Below are positions 29,762-39,259 of a DNA stretch of 64,000 nucleotides, piece by piece (position 1 is the stretch's first letter; each line of letters opens with the position of its first letter). The notes beneath the pieces were generated by a model that searched no databases, was not told the origin of the DNA, and was given only the letters and a program-made list of their open reading frames with translations. Made by a program: the position numbers and the translations under genes. The DNA is taken from assembly GCF_900106955.1 (NCBI RefSeq), contig NZ_FNNI01000007.1:301300-365299 (forward strand), written 5' to 3'. The DNA is from Aidingimonas halophila. GTDB lineage: Bacteria; Pseudomonadota; Gammaproteobacteria; Pseudomonadales; Halomonadaceae.

Positions 29762-30055
29762 TCAGCCGACGAGCCAGCTCAGCATGATCATGGCCGCGAA
29801 CAGCCAGATCAACCCGCCGACGAAGCGTCGACTCAATAGAGCTCGGACACCACGATAGAGCAGCCACAAGCCGATCAACAGAAATATCAGGCTGAAAAGG
29901 GTGGGACTGATGCCGAGTGCATCGGTCAAGCCTGTGACGAAGCGTTCCACGCCATCATGGATGTTGGCGAAGAAGAGTGACAATAGGTCGATGACGAAGC
30001 GAAGGGCTTCTCCGATACGTTCGCCCAGCCAATTGGAAATACCTTCGTCTTGCAT
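29762..30055 (-). CDS. Small two-helix membrane protein, unknown function
   Basis: 97 residues. An amphipathic N-terminal part (WLGERIGEALRFVIDLLSLF) precedes two hydrophobic segments, TLFSLIFLLIGLWLLYRGVR and FVGGLIWLFAAMIMLSWLVG. Not assigned to a family. AAGGAC lies 6 bases before the ATG at 30055. It is transcribed alone, convergent with pepN. Confidence 0.72.
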   Translation of the reverse strand: MQDEGISNWLGERIGEALRFVIDLLSLFFANIHDGVERFVTGLTDALGISPTLFSLIFLLIGLWLLYRGVRALLSRRFVGGLIWLFAAMIMLSWLVG

Positions 30056-30217
30056 GTGTCTGTCCTTGGAGCCCGCAACGCATAAAGCGTTATCCTACCA
30101 AGCTTGCAATTGAGGCTGGTAGTCTAGGTCGTGTGATCAGGTAAATTCCTGAATCCGTTCGCGCTTGCGCTATGCTGGTCAATAACTACCGACGCGTTTT
30201 GCAGGGAGGCGGCCTTC

Positions 30218-30913
30218 ATGTCGATGGATCATCTGTTGATCGTGGTTTATCTGGTATCTGCTTGGTTGGCCGGTAGTCTGATCGGTCTTGAACGTAGTTA
30301 TCATGGCCGTCCCGCGGGTTTTCGAACACACGCCCTGGTATGCCTGGCGTCATCGATGCTGATGATCGTCACGACCCACCAGGCACAATGGTTCGGGACA
30401 GTCCTGCCGGACTCGGCGATCAATACCGATCCGACGCGAATGGCACAGGGGATCATGACCGGCATCGGTTTTCTGGGAGCGGGTGTGATATTCAAGGAAG
30501 GCCTGACGGTCATGGGGCTGACGACGGCTGCGTCGATCTGGATGACGGCGGCCCTGGGCATTCTCTTTGGCATCGGGTTTCTGATGCCGGCAGTGACCGT
30601 CACGCTGATGACACTGTTGACGTTGTCACTGTTTCGCTGGGCTGAAGCCCGTATGCCGAGTCAGCATTTCGCCGATCATAGTGTGTGTTTCGCGGCAGGA
30701 GCGACGCCGGATGAGGATGCGCTTCGCCAGTGGATCAAGGAACATGATTGTCGCATCAAAACCATCAGTTACTCATTGATACAGCAGGGGTCAGTCTTCG
30801 AGTATCGTATGACGCTGCAGACGCTTGAGCGAGACAACCTGACACGACTCGCATCAAGCCTGCGCCAACGTGACGATGTCATTACATTCTATCTGTGTCC
30901 GACGGCAGAGTGA
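30218..30913 (+). CDS. MgtC/SapB-family membrane protein
   Basis: 231 residues. The N-terminal membrane half carries the family pattern SLIGLERSYHGRPAGFRTHA, MAQGIMTGIGFLGAGVIFKE and TTAASIWMTAALGILFGIGF. The C-terminal about 80 residues form a soluble ACT-like domain. MgtC proteins are involved in survival at low magnesium and in control of ATP synthase in pathogens; the role in a free-living halophile is unknown. A GGAGG-type site precedes the ATG. Confidence 0.92.
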   Translation: MSMDHLLIVVYLVSAWLAGSLIGLERSYHGRPAGFRTHALVCLASSMLMIVTTHQAQWFGTVLPDSAINTDPTRMAQGIMTGIGFLGAGVIFKEGLTVMGLTTAASIWMTAALGILFGIGFLMPAVTVTLMTLLTLSLFRWAEARMPSQHFADHSVCFAAGATPDEDALRQWIKEHDCRIKTISYSLIQQGSVFEYRMTLQTLERDNLTRLASSLRQRDDVITFYLCPTAE

Positions 30914-30950
30914 TGGAGGATGGACTCTGTTCTCCGTTGCGCTTATGTCG

Positions 30951-32546
30951 CTATCCGAGTTGTTTGGTAGCGGAAACCAAGCCTGCTTCTTCGGCCGCAC
31001 TATCTGCCAAAGATCGGCCGGCTTCATCATAGATGTGGTGCACTGCATTGGCCCCTCGTGTGCGAATTGGCTCTATTTCCTCGGGATATTCCACGATAGC
31101 GGTGATGTGTCCTTGAAAGTCACGATCACGTAGCTGATCCAATGCAAAGAGATTACCGGCATGGTGAGGCATTGCCAGCACGACGAGTTCGACATCAGGC
31201 GAGACCAGTAACTTGTCCCAGAAGTCGGAATCCAGGGCATCTCCCTCCATGAGCCGGTATCCCTCTTGTTGGAGTTTATTAACGCTATGGGGATTACTGT
31301 CGATTCCCAGTACTCGTAGCCCATAGTGCTTTTGCAAGCGTCTGTAGACACTTCTGCCTATACGGCCCATTCCTAGTACAACGGCCTGTGCATCGCCCAC
31401 CTCGATCGGACGATCTCCAGGGTCGAGTTGTTCCTGAGGTATGGCAGGCAACCGGGGAGCAATATGCCGGTATAGCGTTTCGTTGACAGTATTGAGCAGG
31501 GAGGAGAAAACGAAGCTGATGGCAACGGCAAGAGAAAGAATAACCAGCCACTGCTCGCCTAGTAGCCCTTGTTGTGTCGCCAGGGCTCCGACAATCAGGC
31601 CGAATTCTGAATAGTTGGAAAGCACCAATGTGGCCAATATAGAAGTTCTCTGCCTTAGGCGGTAGCGTGTGAATAATGTTATATAAAGTACGGTTTTGAT
31701 TGGTACTGCTACAACAATCAAGAGCGCCAGTCCCAGAGCTTCCCAATTCGGCGTTGCTGTCATCCCTATTGATAGGAAAAAGGCGACTAATAACAGTTCC
31801 TTTAAATCGAACAGAGATCGTGCCAGTGACTGGGCTGCTGGGTGAGGCGCCAACAAGAGGCCGACGATCAGTGCGCCGAGGTCACCTTTGATACCCAGGT
31901 ATTCGAATAAATGGTAACCGGCGACCAATGCCATGGACATGGCGAAAATCATCTGCATCTCACCATGGCCGAGTTTGGCCAGCAGTTTTTGCAGAAGAGG
32001 GGCCAATGGTATCAATAGTAGTAGAGCTAATGCCATCGGCTCTGGGAGGTCCCCTTTGCTTGCAGTTATGAAGATCACTGCAAAGATGTCCTGCATGATC
32101 AATATGCCGATGGCCAGACGCCCATAGGCGGTCTTGGCTTCACTACGTTTTTCAAGCACCTTGACGACGAAGACAGTACTGGAAAATGAGAGTGAAAAGC
32201 CCAACAAGGCCAGCACGGTCCAGTCACTGTCGCGTAATATCCCGAGACCAGTGAGTTTGAGGAGGCCAAGAAACCCCATCATGAGCAGGGAAGAGCCCAG
32301 CATGTGTATCGTAGCGGTACCCCATATTTCTTGGCGTAGCAAGCTCCTGACGTCGAGTTTCAGACCGATGCTGAATAGAAGTAGCGTGACACCGATGTCA
32401 GCAATGGTTTGTAGTGAAGGCGTCAGCGGAAATCCGAAGGCATTGAGCAGGAAGCCGGCGACGAGAAAGCCGACCAGGGGCGGCAAGCGGACTATGAGTG
32501 CAATAAGTCCACCAAAGAAGGCGGCGACAAGATAAACAGGTTCCAA
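30951..32546 (-). CDS. CPA2 cation:proton antiporter with TrkA-N domain (KefB/YbaL-like)
   Basis: 531 residues. The first about 385 residues form 11-13 membrane helices of the Na+/H+ exchanger type (VGFLVAGFLLNAFGF, LLFSIGLKLDVRSLL, LGFSLSFSSTVFVVK). Residues from about 400 form a nucleotide-binding TrkA-N domain, with VVLGMGRIGRSVYRRLQ and the acidic LGIDSNPHS. Likely exchanges K+ or Na+ for protons under nucleotide control; the ion is inferred. The gene looks more AT-rich and codon-different than its neighbours. Confidence 0.9.
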   Translation of the reverse strand: MEPVYLVAAFFGGLIALIVRLPPLVGFLVAGFLLNAFGFPLTPSLQTIADIGVTLLLFSIGLKLDVRSLLRQEIWGTATIHMLGSSLLMMGFLGLLKLTGLGILRDSDWTVLALLGFSLSFSSTVFVVKVLEKRSEAKTAYGRLAIGILIMQDIFAVIFITASKGDLPEPMALALLLLIPLAPLLQKLLAKLGHGEMQMIFAMSMALVAGYHLFEYLGIKGDLGALIVGLLLAPHPAAQSLARSLFDLKELLLVAFFLSIGMTATPNWEALGLALLIVVAVPIKTVLYITLFTRYRLRQRTSILATLVLSNYSEFGLIVGALATQQGLLGEQWLVILSLAVAISFVFSSLLNTVNETLYRHIAPRLPAIPQEQLDPGDRPIEVGDAQAVVLGMGRIGRSVYRRLQKHYGLRVLGIDSNPHSVNKLQQEGYRLMEGDALDSDFWDKLLVSPDVELVVLAMPHHAGNLFALDQLRDRDFQGHITAIVEYPEEIEPIRTRGANAVHHIYDEAGRSLADSAAEEAGLVSATKQLG

Positions 32547-32707
32547 AAGCGGTCCTCTAAGTGATAGCCGATACTTCCCATCTTGGGATGCTAGCGCTTC
32601 GGGACGTACAGGTCATCCTTGAATATCGGTATGGCGTGCTATCCAATATTGCGCACGACGGGGTAAAGCGTGAAAGTCTCCGTAGAATCTGTCGAAGGAG
32701 AACGAAG

Positions 32708-33628
32708 GTGGAATCATGCCTGTCAGCCCGTTTGATACTCAACGGCAAATCGGCCCAGCTTCCCGAGGTGAGAGAAGCGGTATTCACCCTACGCGATTCT
32801 GGTTTCGACCTTGGCGTGGTTGTCACCTGGGAGGCCGGTGATGCACGACGGTTTGCATGCCAATCGGTCGAGGCAGGGGTGGAGCGAATCATCGCAGGCG
32901 GTGGCGATGGAACGGTCAATGAAGTCGTCAATGGCCTGATGTCGTTGCCGAAACACCGGCGTGTGCCGCTGGGCATACTGCCGCTGGGCTCTGCCAATGA
33001 TTTTGCCAATGGTGCCGGACTGCCGCTGGAGCCACTGTCTGCCTTGGACGTCGCATTGAAGGCCGACCCTCGAGAGGTCGATGTAGCAAGGCTGGGGGAG
33101 CAATATTTCCTGAATGTGGCATCGTGCGGGATCGGCGCAGAAGTGACGTCGACGACGCCAGAGCCTTTGAAACGTGTCCTTGGTGGAAGTGCTTATTCAT
33201 TGATGGGGGCTTTGAAAGGCTTGAGTCATCATTATTACCGTGGGAAGTTGAGTTGGCCGGAAGGACATATCAGCACCCCATTCTTTCTGATCGCGCTCTG
33301 TAATGGGTCTCAGGCTGGTGGAGGTCAGAGCCTGGCTCCGTCTGCAAAGTTGGATGACGGCTTGCTGGATGTACTGGTCGTGCGTCATTTCAATTCGGTG
33401 GCCGATATCAAGCAAGTGCTGACTGAGTTGGAATCATTACCGCAGAGTGGTGATTTCGTCTCGTATTTTCAGACGACAGGACTGCAGTTTGACGGTGAAG
33501 ATACCTTACCCATCACCCTTGATGGTGAATCGTTTCGAGTCGATCATTTTGCAGTGGAGCTCATGTCGGGCGGCTTGGAGTTGCTTTTACCCTCGTCGTC
33601 TTCGCTTCTGTCTTCGGCAAGCGGATGA
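32708..33628 (+). CDS. yegS: Diacylglycerol kinase-like lipid kinase (YegS type)
   Basis: 306 residues, close to E. coli YegS (299). It phosphorylates lipids such as phosphatidylglycerol in vitro in the family. The start of the fold reads SARLILNGKSAQLPEVREAV and the nucleotide site is RIIAGGGDGTVNEVVNGL, followed by LGILPLGSANDFANG. A GTG at 32708 with AGGAG upstream is preferred over the open frame back to 32561, because the upstream residues do not match the family. It diverges from the antiporter gene. Confidence 0.9.
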   Translation: MESCLSARLILNGKSAQLPEVREAVFTLRDSGFDLGVVVTWEAGDARRFACQSVEAGVERIIAGGGDGTVNEVVNGLMSLPKHRRVPLGILPLGSANDFANGAGLPLEPLSALDVALKADPREVDVARLGEQYFLNVASCGIGAEVTSTTPEPLKRVLGGSAYSLMGALKGLSHHYYRGKLSWPEGHISTPFFLIALCNGSQAGGGQSLAPSAKLDDGLLDVLVVRHFNSVADIKQVLTELESLPQSGDFVSYFQTTGLQFDGEDTLPITLDGESFRVDHFAVELMSGGLELLLPSSSSLLSSASG

Positions 33629-33696
33629 TTCGCTGCTTGCCATTAACCAGTGAGTGCTGGATGCAGCAACGATTCTATAATTGAGGAGATTGTCTC

Positions 33697-34125
33697 ATGC
33701 CTAATCCATTTCATCTGGCGATGCCAGTTCATGACCTGACCGCAGCGCGGCGTTTCTATGGTGAGTTGCTGGGGTGTTCCGAAGGCCGGTCGAGTGAACG
33801 TTGGGTCGATTTCAATTTCTTTGGTCACCAGTTCGTCTGCCACTTGAATCCTGAACTGGGCGAGGGCGGAGCCGGCCTGCACCGGAATCCGGTGGATGGC
33901 CATGGCGTGCCTGTACCCCATTTCGGGGTCGTGCTGGAAATGGACCAGTGGGAGGCGCTGGCTGAAAGGCTCAGAGCTCAAGGGGTGAAGTTCGAGATCG
34001 AGCCTTATGTACGCTTCGAGGGAGAGCCCGGAGAGCAGGCGACAATGTTTTTCCTTGACCCTAGCGGTAATGCCCTCGAGTTCAAAGCATTTCGCGATAT
34101 CGAGGGCCAGTTGTTCGCCAGGTGA
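33697..34125 (+). CDS. VOC-superfamily (glyoxalase-like) protein
   Basis: 142 residues with the paired beta-alpha-beta-beta-beta repeats of the vicinal oxygen chelate fold: [40 protein letters not shown] and [16 protein letters not shown]. Likely metal ligands include H6 of the first strand, the histidine of PHFGVVL and the late glutamate of ALEFKAF. Substrate unknown; glyoxalase, dioxygenase and resistance proteins share this fold. A GAGGAG site precedes the ATG. Confidence 0.87.
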   Translation: MPNPFHLAMPVHDLTAARRFYGELLGCSEGRSSERWVDFNFFGHQFVCHLNPELGEGGAGLHRNPVDGHGVPVPHFGVVLEMDQWEALAERLRAQGVKFEIEPYVRFEGEPGEQATMFFLDPSGNALEFKAFRDIEGQLFAR

Positions 34126-34287
34126 ATGACGCGGTGATGTCATTGAATCCGGTAAGCGAACCTGACAGCGCCACTCGATTGGCAGAAACCACGAGACATT
34201 GCCCGGCATCGCTTGCGTCGGGCAAGGCGCTTTGGTGCAATACATCTACTTTATGTAATTGCCCGAAAATGTGATTGGAGAACGAGG

Positions 34288-34950
34288 ATGATCAATAAAC
34301 CCTGGATGCCCTTGGTCCTGGTGCTGGCCCTAGGGTTAGCCGGGTGTGGTGACAGTGAGGAGGACGACACCGCCCAAGACGACGGGAATGGCTCGGAAGC
34401 GAGCGTTCAGGAAGATGAGGCGGCGGTTGCCGAGTCGGATAATGGCGAGCCATCCGAATCGGCCGAAGAGGACGGTGGCGCTGCGGATGACGAGAGCGGC
34501 GAGGTGAGCGATGGCGCTGCCGATGACGAGCAGGCGGCATCCCGATCAGCCGATGAGGAAGGGCTGATGGAAGAGGGCGAAGTTGAGGATCAGGAAGACG
34601 CTGAAGCCGAGACCTTGCGTGAAGGACCCGAATCCATCGATGATGAGAACACGCTCCCCGGGGAAACGAGTCGGTCCGATGTCGATGAGTTCCTGAAGGA
34701 AACAGAGCGCCGCTTCGATGAAGCCGAGCGTGAGATCGATCAGCAGTTCGAAGAGGTCGAGAGCCAGGATCCTGCCGAAGGGCTGGAAAGTATTGACGAT
34801 ATCGATGATCTCGAAGGTATAGAGAGCGAGCCTGAGATTAGTGAAGACCTGGATGTTGAGGAAGATCCGGATATCGGTGAAGAGCCGAGCAGCGGCGAAG
34901 AGACAGGGGATGACGAGGAGTCCGGTTCAAGTGAGCGAGAATCCCGCTGA
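34288..34950 (+). CDS. Highly acidic predicted lipoprotein, unknown function
   Basis: 220 residues. MINKPWMPLVLVLALGLAGC is a typical lipoprotein signal peptide with the lipobox LAGC, so residue 20 should be the lipidated cysteine. The mature part is low-complexity: by my count about 85 of 200 residues are Asp or Glu, with only about ten basic residues and few hydrophobics. It is probably intrinsically disordered and could bind cations at the envelope of a halophile. GGAG precedes the ATG at 34288. A 40-base palindrome follows the stop. Confidence 0.75.
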   Translation: MINKPWMPLVLVLALGLAGCGDSEEDDTAQDDGNGSEASVQEDEAAVAESDNGEPSESAEEDGGAADDESGEVSDGAADDEQAASRSADEEGLMEEGEVEDQEDAEAETLREGPESIDDENTLPGETSRSDVDEFLKETERRFDEAEREIDQQFEEVESQDPAEGLESIDDIDDLEGIESEPEISEDLDVEEDPDIGEEPSSGEETGDDEESGSSERESR

Positions 34951-34972
34951 TCGCTGTCCCTCGTGTTTCCTG

Positions 34973-35012
34973 TTGTCATAGAGGGCTTCCCATGGGAAGC
35001 CCTCTATGACAA
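34973..35012. terminator. Perfect 40-base palindrome
   Basis: Both arms are exact, 20 bases each (centre TTCCCATGGGAA at 34987-34998), with no unpaired loop. It lies 22 bases after the acidic lipoprotein gene and just before the terminator of the opposite-strand cold-shock gene. A terminator or mRNA-end structure is the likely role, but there is no U-run. Confidence 0.65.
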
Positions 35013-35032
35013 GTCGATATGTCAACTGACAC

Positions 35033-35062
35033 AAAAAGGGCCCACACGATGGTGGGCCCTCT
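35033..35062 (-). terminator. Intrinsic terminator of the cold-shock gene
   Basis: On the minus strand GTGGGCCC... stem (35053-35060 with 35039-35046, extended by G-U) is followed by TTTTTGTGT. Confidence 0.85.
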
Positions 35063-35117
35063 TTGTTGCCGTCAATCGACCGCGAAGCGACGGTTAACGG
35101 CTATATCAAGATCAAAC

Positions 35118-35324
35118 TTAGTTGGTGACCTTGATGTTAGCGGCCTGAAGGCCTTTCTTGCCCTGGGTGACATCGAAGCTGACCTTTTGGCCATCTTGCA
35201 GGGTCTTGAAGCCTTCAGCCTGAATCTCGGAGAAGTGAGCGAACAGGTCGTCACCGCCCTCATCCGGAGAGATGAAGCCATAACCCTTGGTGTCGTTGAA
35301 CCATTTGACAGTGCCAGTTGCCAT
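35118..35324 (-). CDS. Cold-shock protein (CspA family)
   Basis: 68 residues, one OB-fold. RNP1 is KGYGFISPD and RNP2 DLFAHFS, the nucleic-acid binding motifs, in the standard context [19 protein letters not shown]. It binds single-stranded RNA or DNA and melts mRNA structure. AAGGAAA precedes the ATG. A long upstream region without genes is consistent with the long leader typical of this family. Confidence 0.95.
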   Translation of the reverse strand: MATGTVKWFNDTKGYGFISPDEGGDDLFAHFSEIQAEGFKTLQDGQKVSFDVTQGKKGLQAANIKVTN

Positions 35325-35720
35325 TGTCGATTTCCTTAACTAACTAACAAAATGATATTACCGGGACCGGACGGAAACGTCCTCTACCCGTTGTGCGTGG
35401 GTCCAGCAAAGAAGAAGTGCGCACGGGGAGTCTCGAAGGAATCGATCAACAACTGACGACTTTCTTACTTGCAAACCTACGCCACGGATCATGCAGCAGG
35501 ATTTTGGACGCGTCAAGCAAAATCGCAGTCCGCTCGCCGGCTCCGTGATCCGCAAATTCACTGTAGATGGAAAAACGCCAGGCGTCCAGCAAAGAGGCGA
35601 TCAGAATTGCATGGGGAGGTCAGCAAGGCATACCGGCCTTGCCGTTGCGGTCTGGCCACGGCTGGGTCAAGATGCGCACTATGGCAAACACCCAGTCTGT
35701 GTGAATGACAAGGATTCGGT
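35325..35720. other. Gap upstream of the cold-shock gene
   Basis: About 400 bases with no gene I can support, although short frames occur on both strands. It probably holds the promoter and long 5' leader of the cold-shock gene (leftward) and the promoter of the TM2 gene (rightward). A weak leftward promoter candidate is TTGCTG, 17 bases, TAGAGG in the part near 35375-35410. Confidence 0.4.
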
Positions 35721-36143
35721 ATGGCTATATCGGGTATGGCGGCCAGTGATACGCATAGCAAGCTGTTGGGGTACCTCTTATGGTTGTTTGGTTTCCTGGG
35801 GGCGCATCGCTTCTATTACGGCAAACCGGTGACCGGCACGATCTGGTTTTTCACCCTCGGATTGCTGGGGATCGGCTGGTTGATCGACCTGTTTCTCATT
35901 CCGGCAATGGATCGCCAGGCCGACATACGATTCCAGGCAGGCCCTACCAACTATTCTCTAGCCTGGATACTGCTGACGTTTCTGGGCGTGTTCGGTCTAC
36001 ATCGCATGTATATGGGGAAGTGGATAACCGGCATCGTGTATTTACTGACCGGTGGTCTATTCCTTCTGGGGGTACTGTACGACTTCTGGACGCTCAATGA
36101 GCAGATATCGATGCGTCATGCCAAGCGGGATATCTTTCAATGA
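35721..36143 (+). CDS. TM2-domain membrane protein (two TM2 repeats)
   Basis: 140 residues with two copies of the TM2 pattern: LGYLLWLFGFLGAHRFYYGK, then GTIWFFTLGLLGIGWLIDLF; and LLTFLGVFGLHRMYMGKWIT, then GIVYLLTGGLFLLGVLYDFW. Four membrane helices are predicted. Function unknown. AAGGA lies 6-7 bases before the ATG at 35721. Its end overlaps the LysE-type exporter gene by 4 bases (ATGA), so the two form an operon. Confidence 0.88.
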   Translation: MAISGMAASDTHSKLLGYLLWLFGFLGAHRFYYGKPVTGTIWFFTLGLLGIGWLIDLFLIPAMDRQADIRFQAGPTNYSLAWILLTFLGVFGLHRMYMGKWITGIVYLLTGGLFLLGVLYDFWTLNEQISMRHAKRDIFQ

Positions 36144-36781
36144 TTGATGCGCAGTTTCTCTCGTTCCTGGCGGCGATCACATTGCTGACCCTCAGTCCCG
36201 GTGTCGATACGCTGCTGGTCATACGTAATGCCAGCCGTGGTGGGTTGAGAGATGGCATATTGACGAGCGTGGCGATTTGTAGCGGCCTGTTCGTGCATGC
36301 CTCCGTGTCGGCGCTGGGCATTTCGATGCTGTTACTGCAATCTGCCTGGGCATTCAATGTACTGAAAGTGGCGGGTGCCGCCTATCTGATATGGCTCGGA
36401 CTTCAGAGCCTGAATCAGGCCCGCCGTGGACGTGAGCTGCCGATGGGAGACGTGCAGACGGAACGGCAGAGGGTGTCGATGTGGACACCACTACGTGAGG
36501 GGTTGCTGTCCAATGTGCTCAACCCCAAGACGGTCATGTTCTATATGGCGTTCCTGCCACAATTCATTGCACCGGGCGAACCTGCGCTGCTCAAATCGCT
36601 GTGGCTGGCGAGTGTACACTTCGTGATTGCCAATATCTGGCAGATCGCGATTGCCGCCATGGTGGGAAGCGCCGCACGCTGGCTGGCCAAGCGCTGGGTA
36701 TCGCGGGGGTTGGATGGCGTCACCGGTGCGGTATTGGTCGCTTTTGGCCTCAAACTGGCGCTGCATCAACGCCCCGCTTGA
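36140..36781 (+). CDS. LysE/RhtB-family amino-acid exporter
   Basis: 213 residues with about six hydrophobic segments. The N-terminus FLAAITLLTLSPGVDTLLVI has the SPG(V/P) motif of the family, and GLLSNVLNPKTVMFYMAFLP the second conserved block (NPK). It exports an amino acid or derivative, substrate unknown. Its start overlaps the TM2 gene stop. Confidence 0.92.
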   Translation: MIDAQFLSFLAAITLLTLSPGVDTLLVIRNASRGGLRDGILTSVAICSGLFVHASVSALGISMLLLQSAWAFNVLKVAGAAYLIWLGLQSLNQARRGRELPMGDVQTERQRVSMWTPLREGLLSNVLNPKTVMFYMAFLPQFIAPGEPALLKSLWLASVHFVIANIWQIAIAAMVGSAARWLAKRWVSRGLDGVTGAVLVAFGLKLALHQRPA

Positions 36782-36786
36782 ATGGG

Positions 36787-36806
36787 CGGCCCGCTGACGC
36801 GGGCCG
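36787..36806. terminator. Hairpin between lysE-type and slt genes
   Basis: CGGCCCGC (36787-36794), loop TGAC, GCGGGCCG (36799-36806). It lies between two converging genes; no U-run. Confidence 0.6.
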
Positions 36807-36812
36807 TCACCA

Positions 36813-38771
36813 TCATTGCCTGGCCAGTAGTGACGCCGTGTAACTGACGTTGCGTTCGCTGGATGTCATCATCGCGACTCCCTGAGGATCGCCGCCGTTG
36901 GCCAGGCTTTCGAAAATGACACGATATGCCAGGACGGCCTGAACGTAGTTCCGGGTCTCACGGTAGGGGATGCTCTCCACGAACAAGTCGAAATCTTCCG
37001 GACCGTCGCGCAGCCACCGGTCGACCCGGCCGGGACCGGCATTATAAGCGGCTGCCGCAGCCAGGCGGTTACCACGATAGCGTTTCAGCATCTCGCTGAT
37101 ATAGGCACTGCCAAGGCGGATATTGGTTTCAGGGTTCAATACCTGTCTTGGGGTCGGGTCGTCGATGCCGAGCCGTTGACTGACGTGGGTGGCGGTCCCC
37201 GTCATCAGTTGCATCAACCCCTGAGCGCCGGCGGGGGATACCGCTTTGGGGTTGAATGAACTCTCTCGGCGGGCGATACCCATCAACAAGTAGGGATCGA
37301 TGTCATGCTGGCGTCCCCATTTCAGGAATTGATCCTGGTACGCATTGGGAAAGCGCCACTCCAGGGCATCCCACAGCCCGGCATTGATTGTGCTCTGGAT
37401 GACCTTGAGATGCCAGCCACGATTGGCGGCATAGTCTGCCAATGCACGTGCTTCCTGCGGTGACGCCTGATCTATGGCGTAAAACCATTCACTATTGGCC
37501 AGCCCCGGCTCACCAATTCGCATCAACGCCTCGGTACGTTTGACCTGTGGCCACTCGGCGACTTCTCGTCGGTAGTCGTCATTGAAGGTGGCACGTTCCA
37601 TATTCAGGGAGTACGGGCGATTCAAGCGGTCGGCAGCGGCAAAACCATAAAAGCTCCGCTCTCCGGCAGCCGCAGCATAGGCGGTTTCGGCCGTTTCGGG
37701 ATCCCCCAGTTGCTCGAGTGCACGTCCCAGCCAGTATTGCCAGCGAGCCTCCTGTCTGGGTTCATCGGGCATGGTGTGAATCCAGTCGATGACACTCTGC
37801 CAGTTGCGATCCGACAGCGCCTTGCGCACTCGCAGGGTCAACAACTCCTGGTCACCCAGACGTGGCAGTACCTGATCGACCCAGCCCCGATTGTTGCGAA
37901 TATCACGAACCATCGAATAGAAGGCCAGGTCATGCTCGATGGTGTGACGTTGTTCTTCGGTGACCGGCGCATGATCGGCAATCTTGCGCCAGGCCTCCAT
38001 GGCGGCTTCAGTGTCGGCACGGGTGAAGCCGTACATGGCGGCGGCAAAGAGGCTGCCACCCCCTTCATTGCTTGGGCCAATGCGTGTAGGGACCTGTGTA
38101 ATGGCGGAGTAATCTTCCTGGATGCGTTCGATGGCATCGATGCCTGCTTGCCAGTCAGCGTCAAGCTGTCGGTCCAGGTATCGCATCAGCCCGGTTTCCC
38201 CGGCTTGCCATGCCAACATCATGCGTTCCCAGATCAAGGTGTCGTCAATCGTGCCGTTACCGAGGAGTCGTTGAAACAACGAATCACAGGCAGAAGGCTG
38301 GGACTGGGCGCTAAGCCACAACTGACGTCCTCCCTCTGCCGCTTGCTGGGGATCACGTTCCAGTAGCGCACGATAGTAATGGCATTGTCGTTCGGTGCCC
38401 TCGGGTTCACCGTCGCGGACAGCCAGTAATTCACCGTATTTTTCGTTGTCCCCATAGGCTGAAATCGCCTGGTTGCGCATCCATTGGGACAAGGGAGAGT
38501 CCGAATGAGCATCAATGAACGCAAGAACTTCTTGTGACGAGAGGTCCGGAAGGCGGTTTTTTAATCGATGATAGCTGACGTATCCCGCGAGTTCGTGGTC
38601 TTCGATCGCAGGTTGATCGATACGCGACCACTCCTTGGCTCTCGCGGCTTCCAACGCCTGGCGCATGTCACTGTCGCTGGCTGCGACCGCCATTGGGGTA
38701 GTCATCGGGAGACATAGCACCAAGCCGGCTAAAGCCGCTCTCCATCGTCCGAAAGGCCTTGATCTGCACAT
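36813..38771 (-). CDS. slt: Soluble lytic murein transglycosylase
   Basis: 652 residues, Slt70 type. Periplasmic enzyme that cleaves peptidoglycan with formation of 1,6-anhydromuramic ends. After the signal peptide (to about MAVAA) comes the long helical ring domain, then the lysozyme-like domain: ARRESSFNPKAVSPAGAQGL has the catalytic glutamate E503, followed by MQLMTGTA and AAAAYNAGPGRVDRWL. E. coli Slt70 carries its catalytic glutamate at nearly the same position. Confidence 0.96.
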   Translation of the reverse strand: MCRSRPFGRWRAALAGLVLCLPMTTPMAVAASDSDMRQALEAARAKEWSRIDQPAIEDHELAGYVSYHRLKNRLPDLSSQEVLAFIDAHSDSPLSQWMRNQAISAYGDNEKYGELLAVRDGEPEGTERQCHYYRALLERDPQQAAEGGRQLWLSAQSQPSACDSLFQRLLGNGTIDDTLIWERMMLAWQAGETGLMRYLDRQLDADWQAGIDAIERIQEDYSAITQVPTRIGPSNEGGGSLFAAAMYGFTRADTEAAMEAWRKIADHAPVTEEQRHTIEHDLAFYSMVRDIRNNRGWVDQVLPRLGDQELLTLRVRKALSDRNWQSVIDWIHTMPDEPRQEARWQYWLGRALEQLGDPETAETAYAAAAGERSFYGFAAADRLNRPYSLNMERATFNDDYRREVAEWPQVKRTEALMRIGEPGLANSEWFYAIDQASPQEARALADYAANRGWHLKVIQSTINAGLWDALEWRFPNAYQDQFLKWGRQHDIDPYLLMGIARRESSFNPKAVSPAGAQGLMQLMTGTATHVSQRLGIDDPTPRQVLNPETNIRLGSAYISEMLKRYRGNRLAAAAAYNAGPGRVDRWLRDGPEDFDLFVESIPYRETRNYVQAVLAYRVIFESLANGGDPQGVAMMTSSERNVSYTASLLARQ

Positions 38772-38915
38772 CCGGTGACTCTCCTATGCTTGCCCGAGGA
38801 CTGGAATGCTCTCTATCCTCGCTGAAAGCAGGTCGTTTGAGTAGTGTCGCCAGAAGCCGACAATCCGATTCTACCATCGTGAGCTACCCGGTGGTCTGGT
38901 CACTGGAGATCATCG

Positions 38916-39251
38916 ATGCCAAAACTTACCCGTCATGTACTTTGGGGCCGCTTGCGTCAACGTGCCGGTGCATTGAAGCGACTGAGACGTGCGCTGCAGT
39001 GGTTTCTGCCCATGGTGGCAGATGTCGTCAAGGGGCGTTATCGGCCGGTACCCTGGCCGGCATTCGGATGGATGGCGGCGGCGGCCCTCTACCTATTATC
39101 TCCTCTCGACCTGATTCCCGATTTCATACTGATGATTGGCCTGCTGGATGATGTCGTCATCGTGGGGTGGCTGTTGACCCGGGTCGATCGTAGCCTCGAT
39201 GACTATCGGCGCTGGAAAGGGGAACCGCCGGACGCGGTGGCCTCCGACTGA
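38916..39251 (+). CDS. YkvA-like DUF1232 protein
   Basis: 111 residues. AAALYLLSPLDLIPDFILMI followed by GLLDDVVIVGWLLTRVDR is the DUF1232 signature. One or two hydrophobic segments; function unknown. It ends 8 bases before the heat-shock promoter of htpG. Confidence 0.9.
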   Translation: MPKLTRHVLWGRLRQRAGALKRLRRALQWFLPMVADVVKGRYRPVPWPAFGWMAAAALYLLSPLDLIPDFILMIGLLDDVVIVGWLLTRVDRSLDDYRRWKGEPPDAVASD

Positions 39252-39259
39252 TTTCAACG

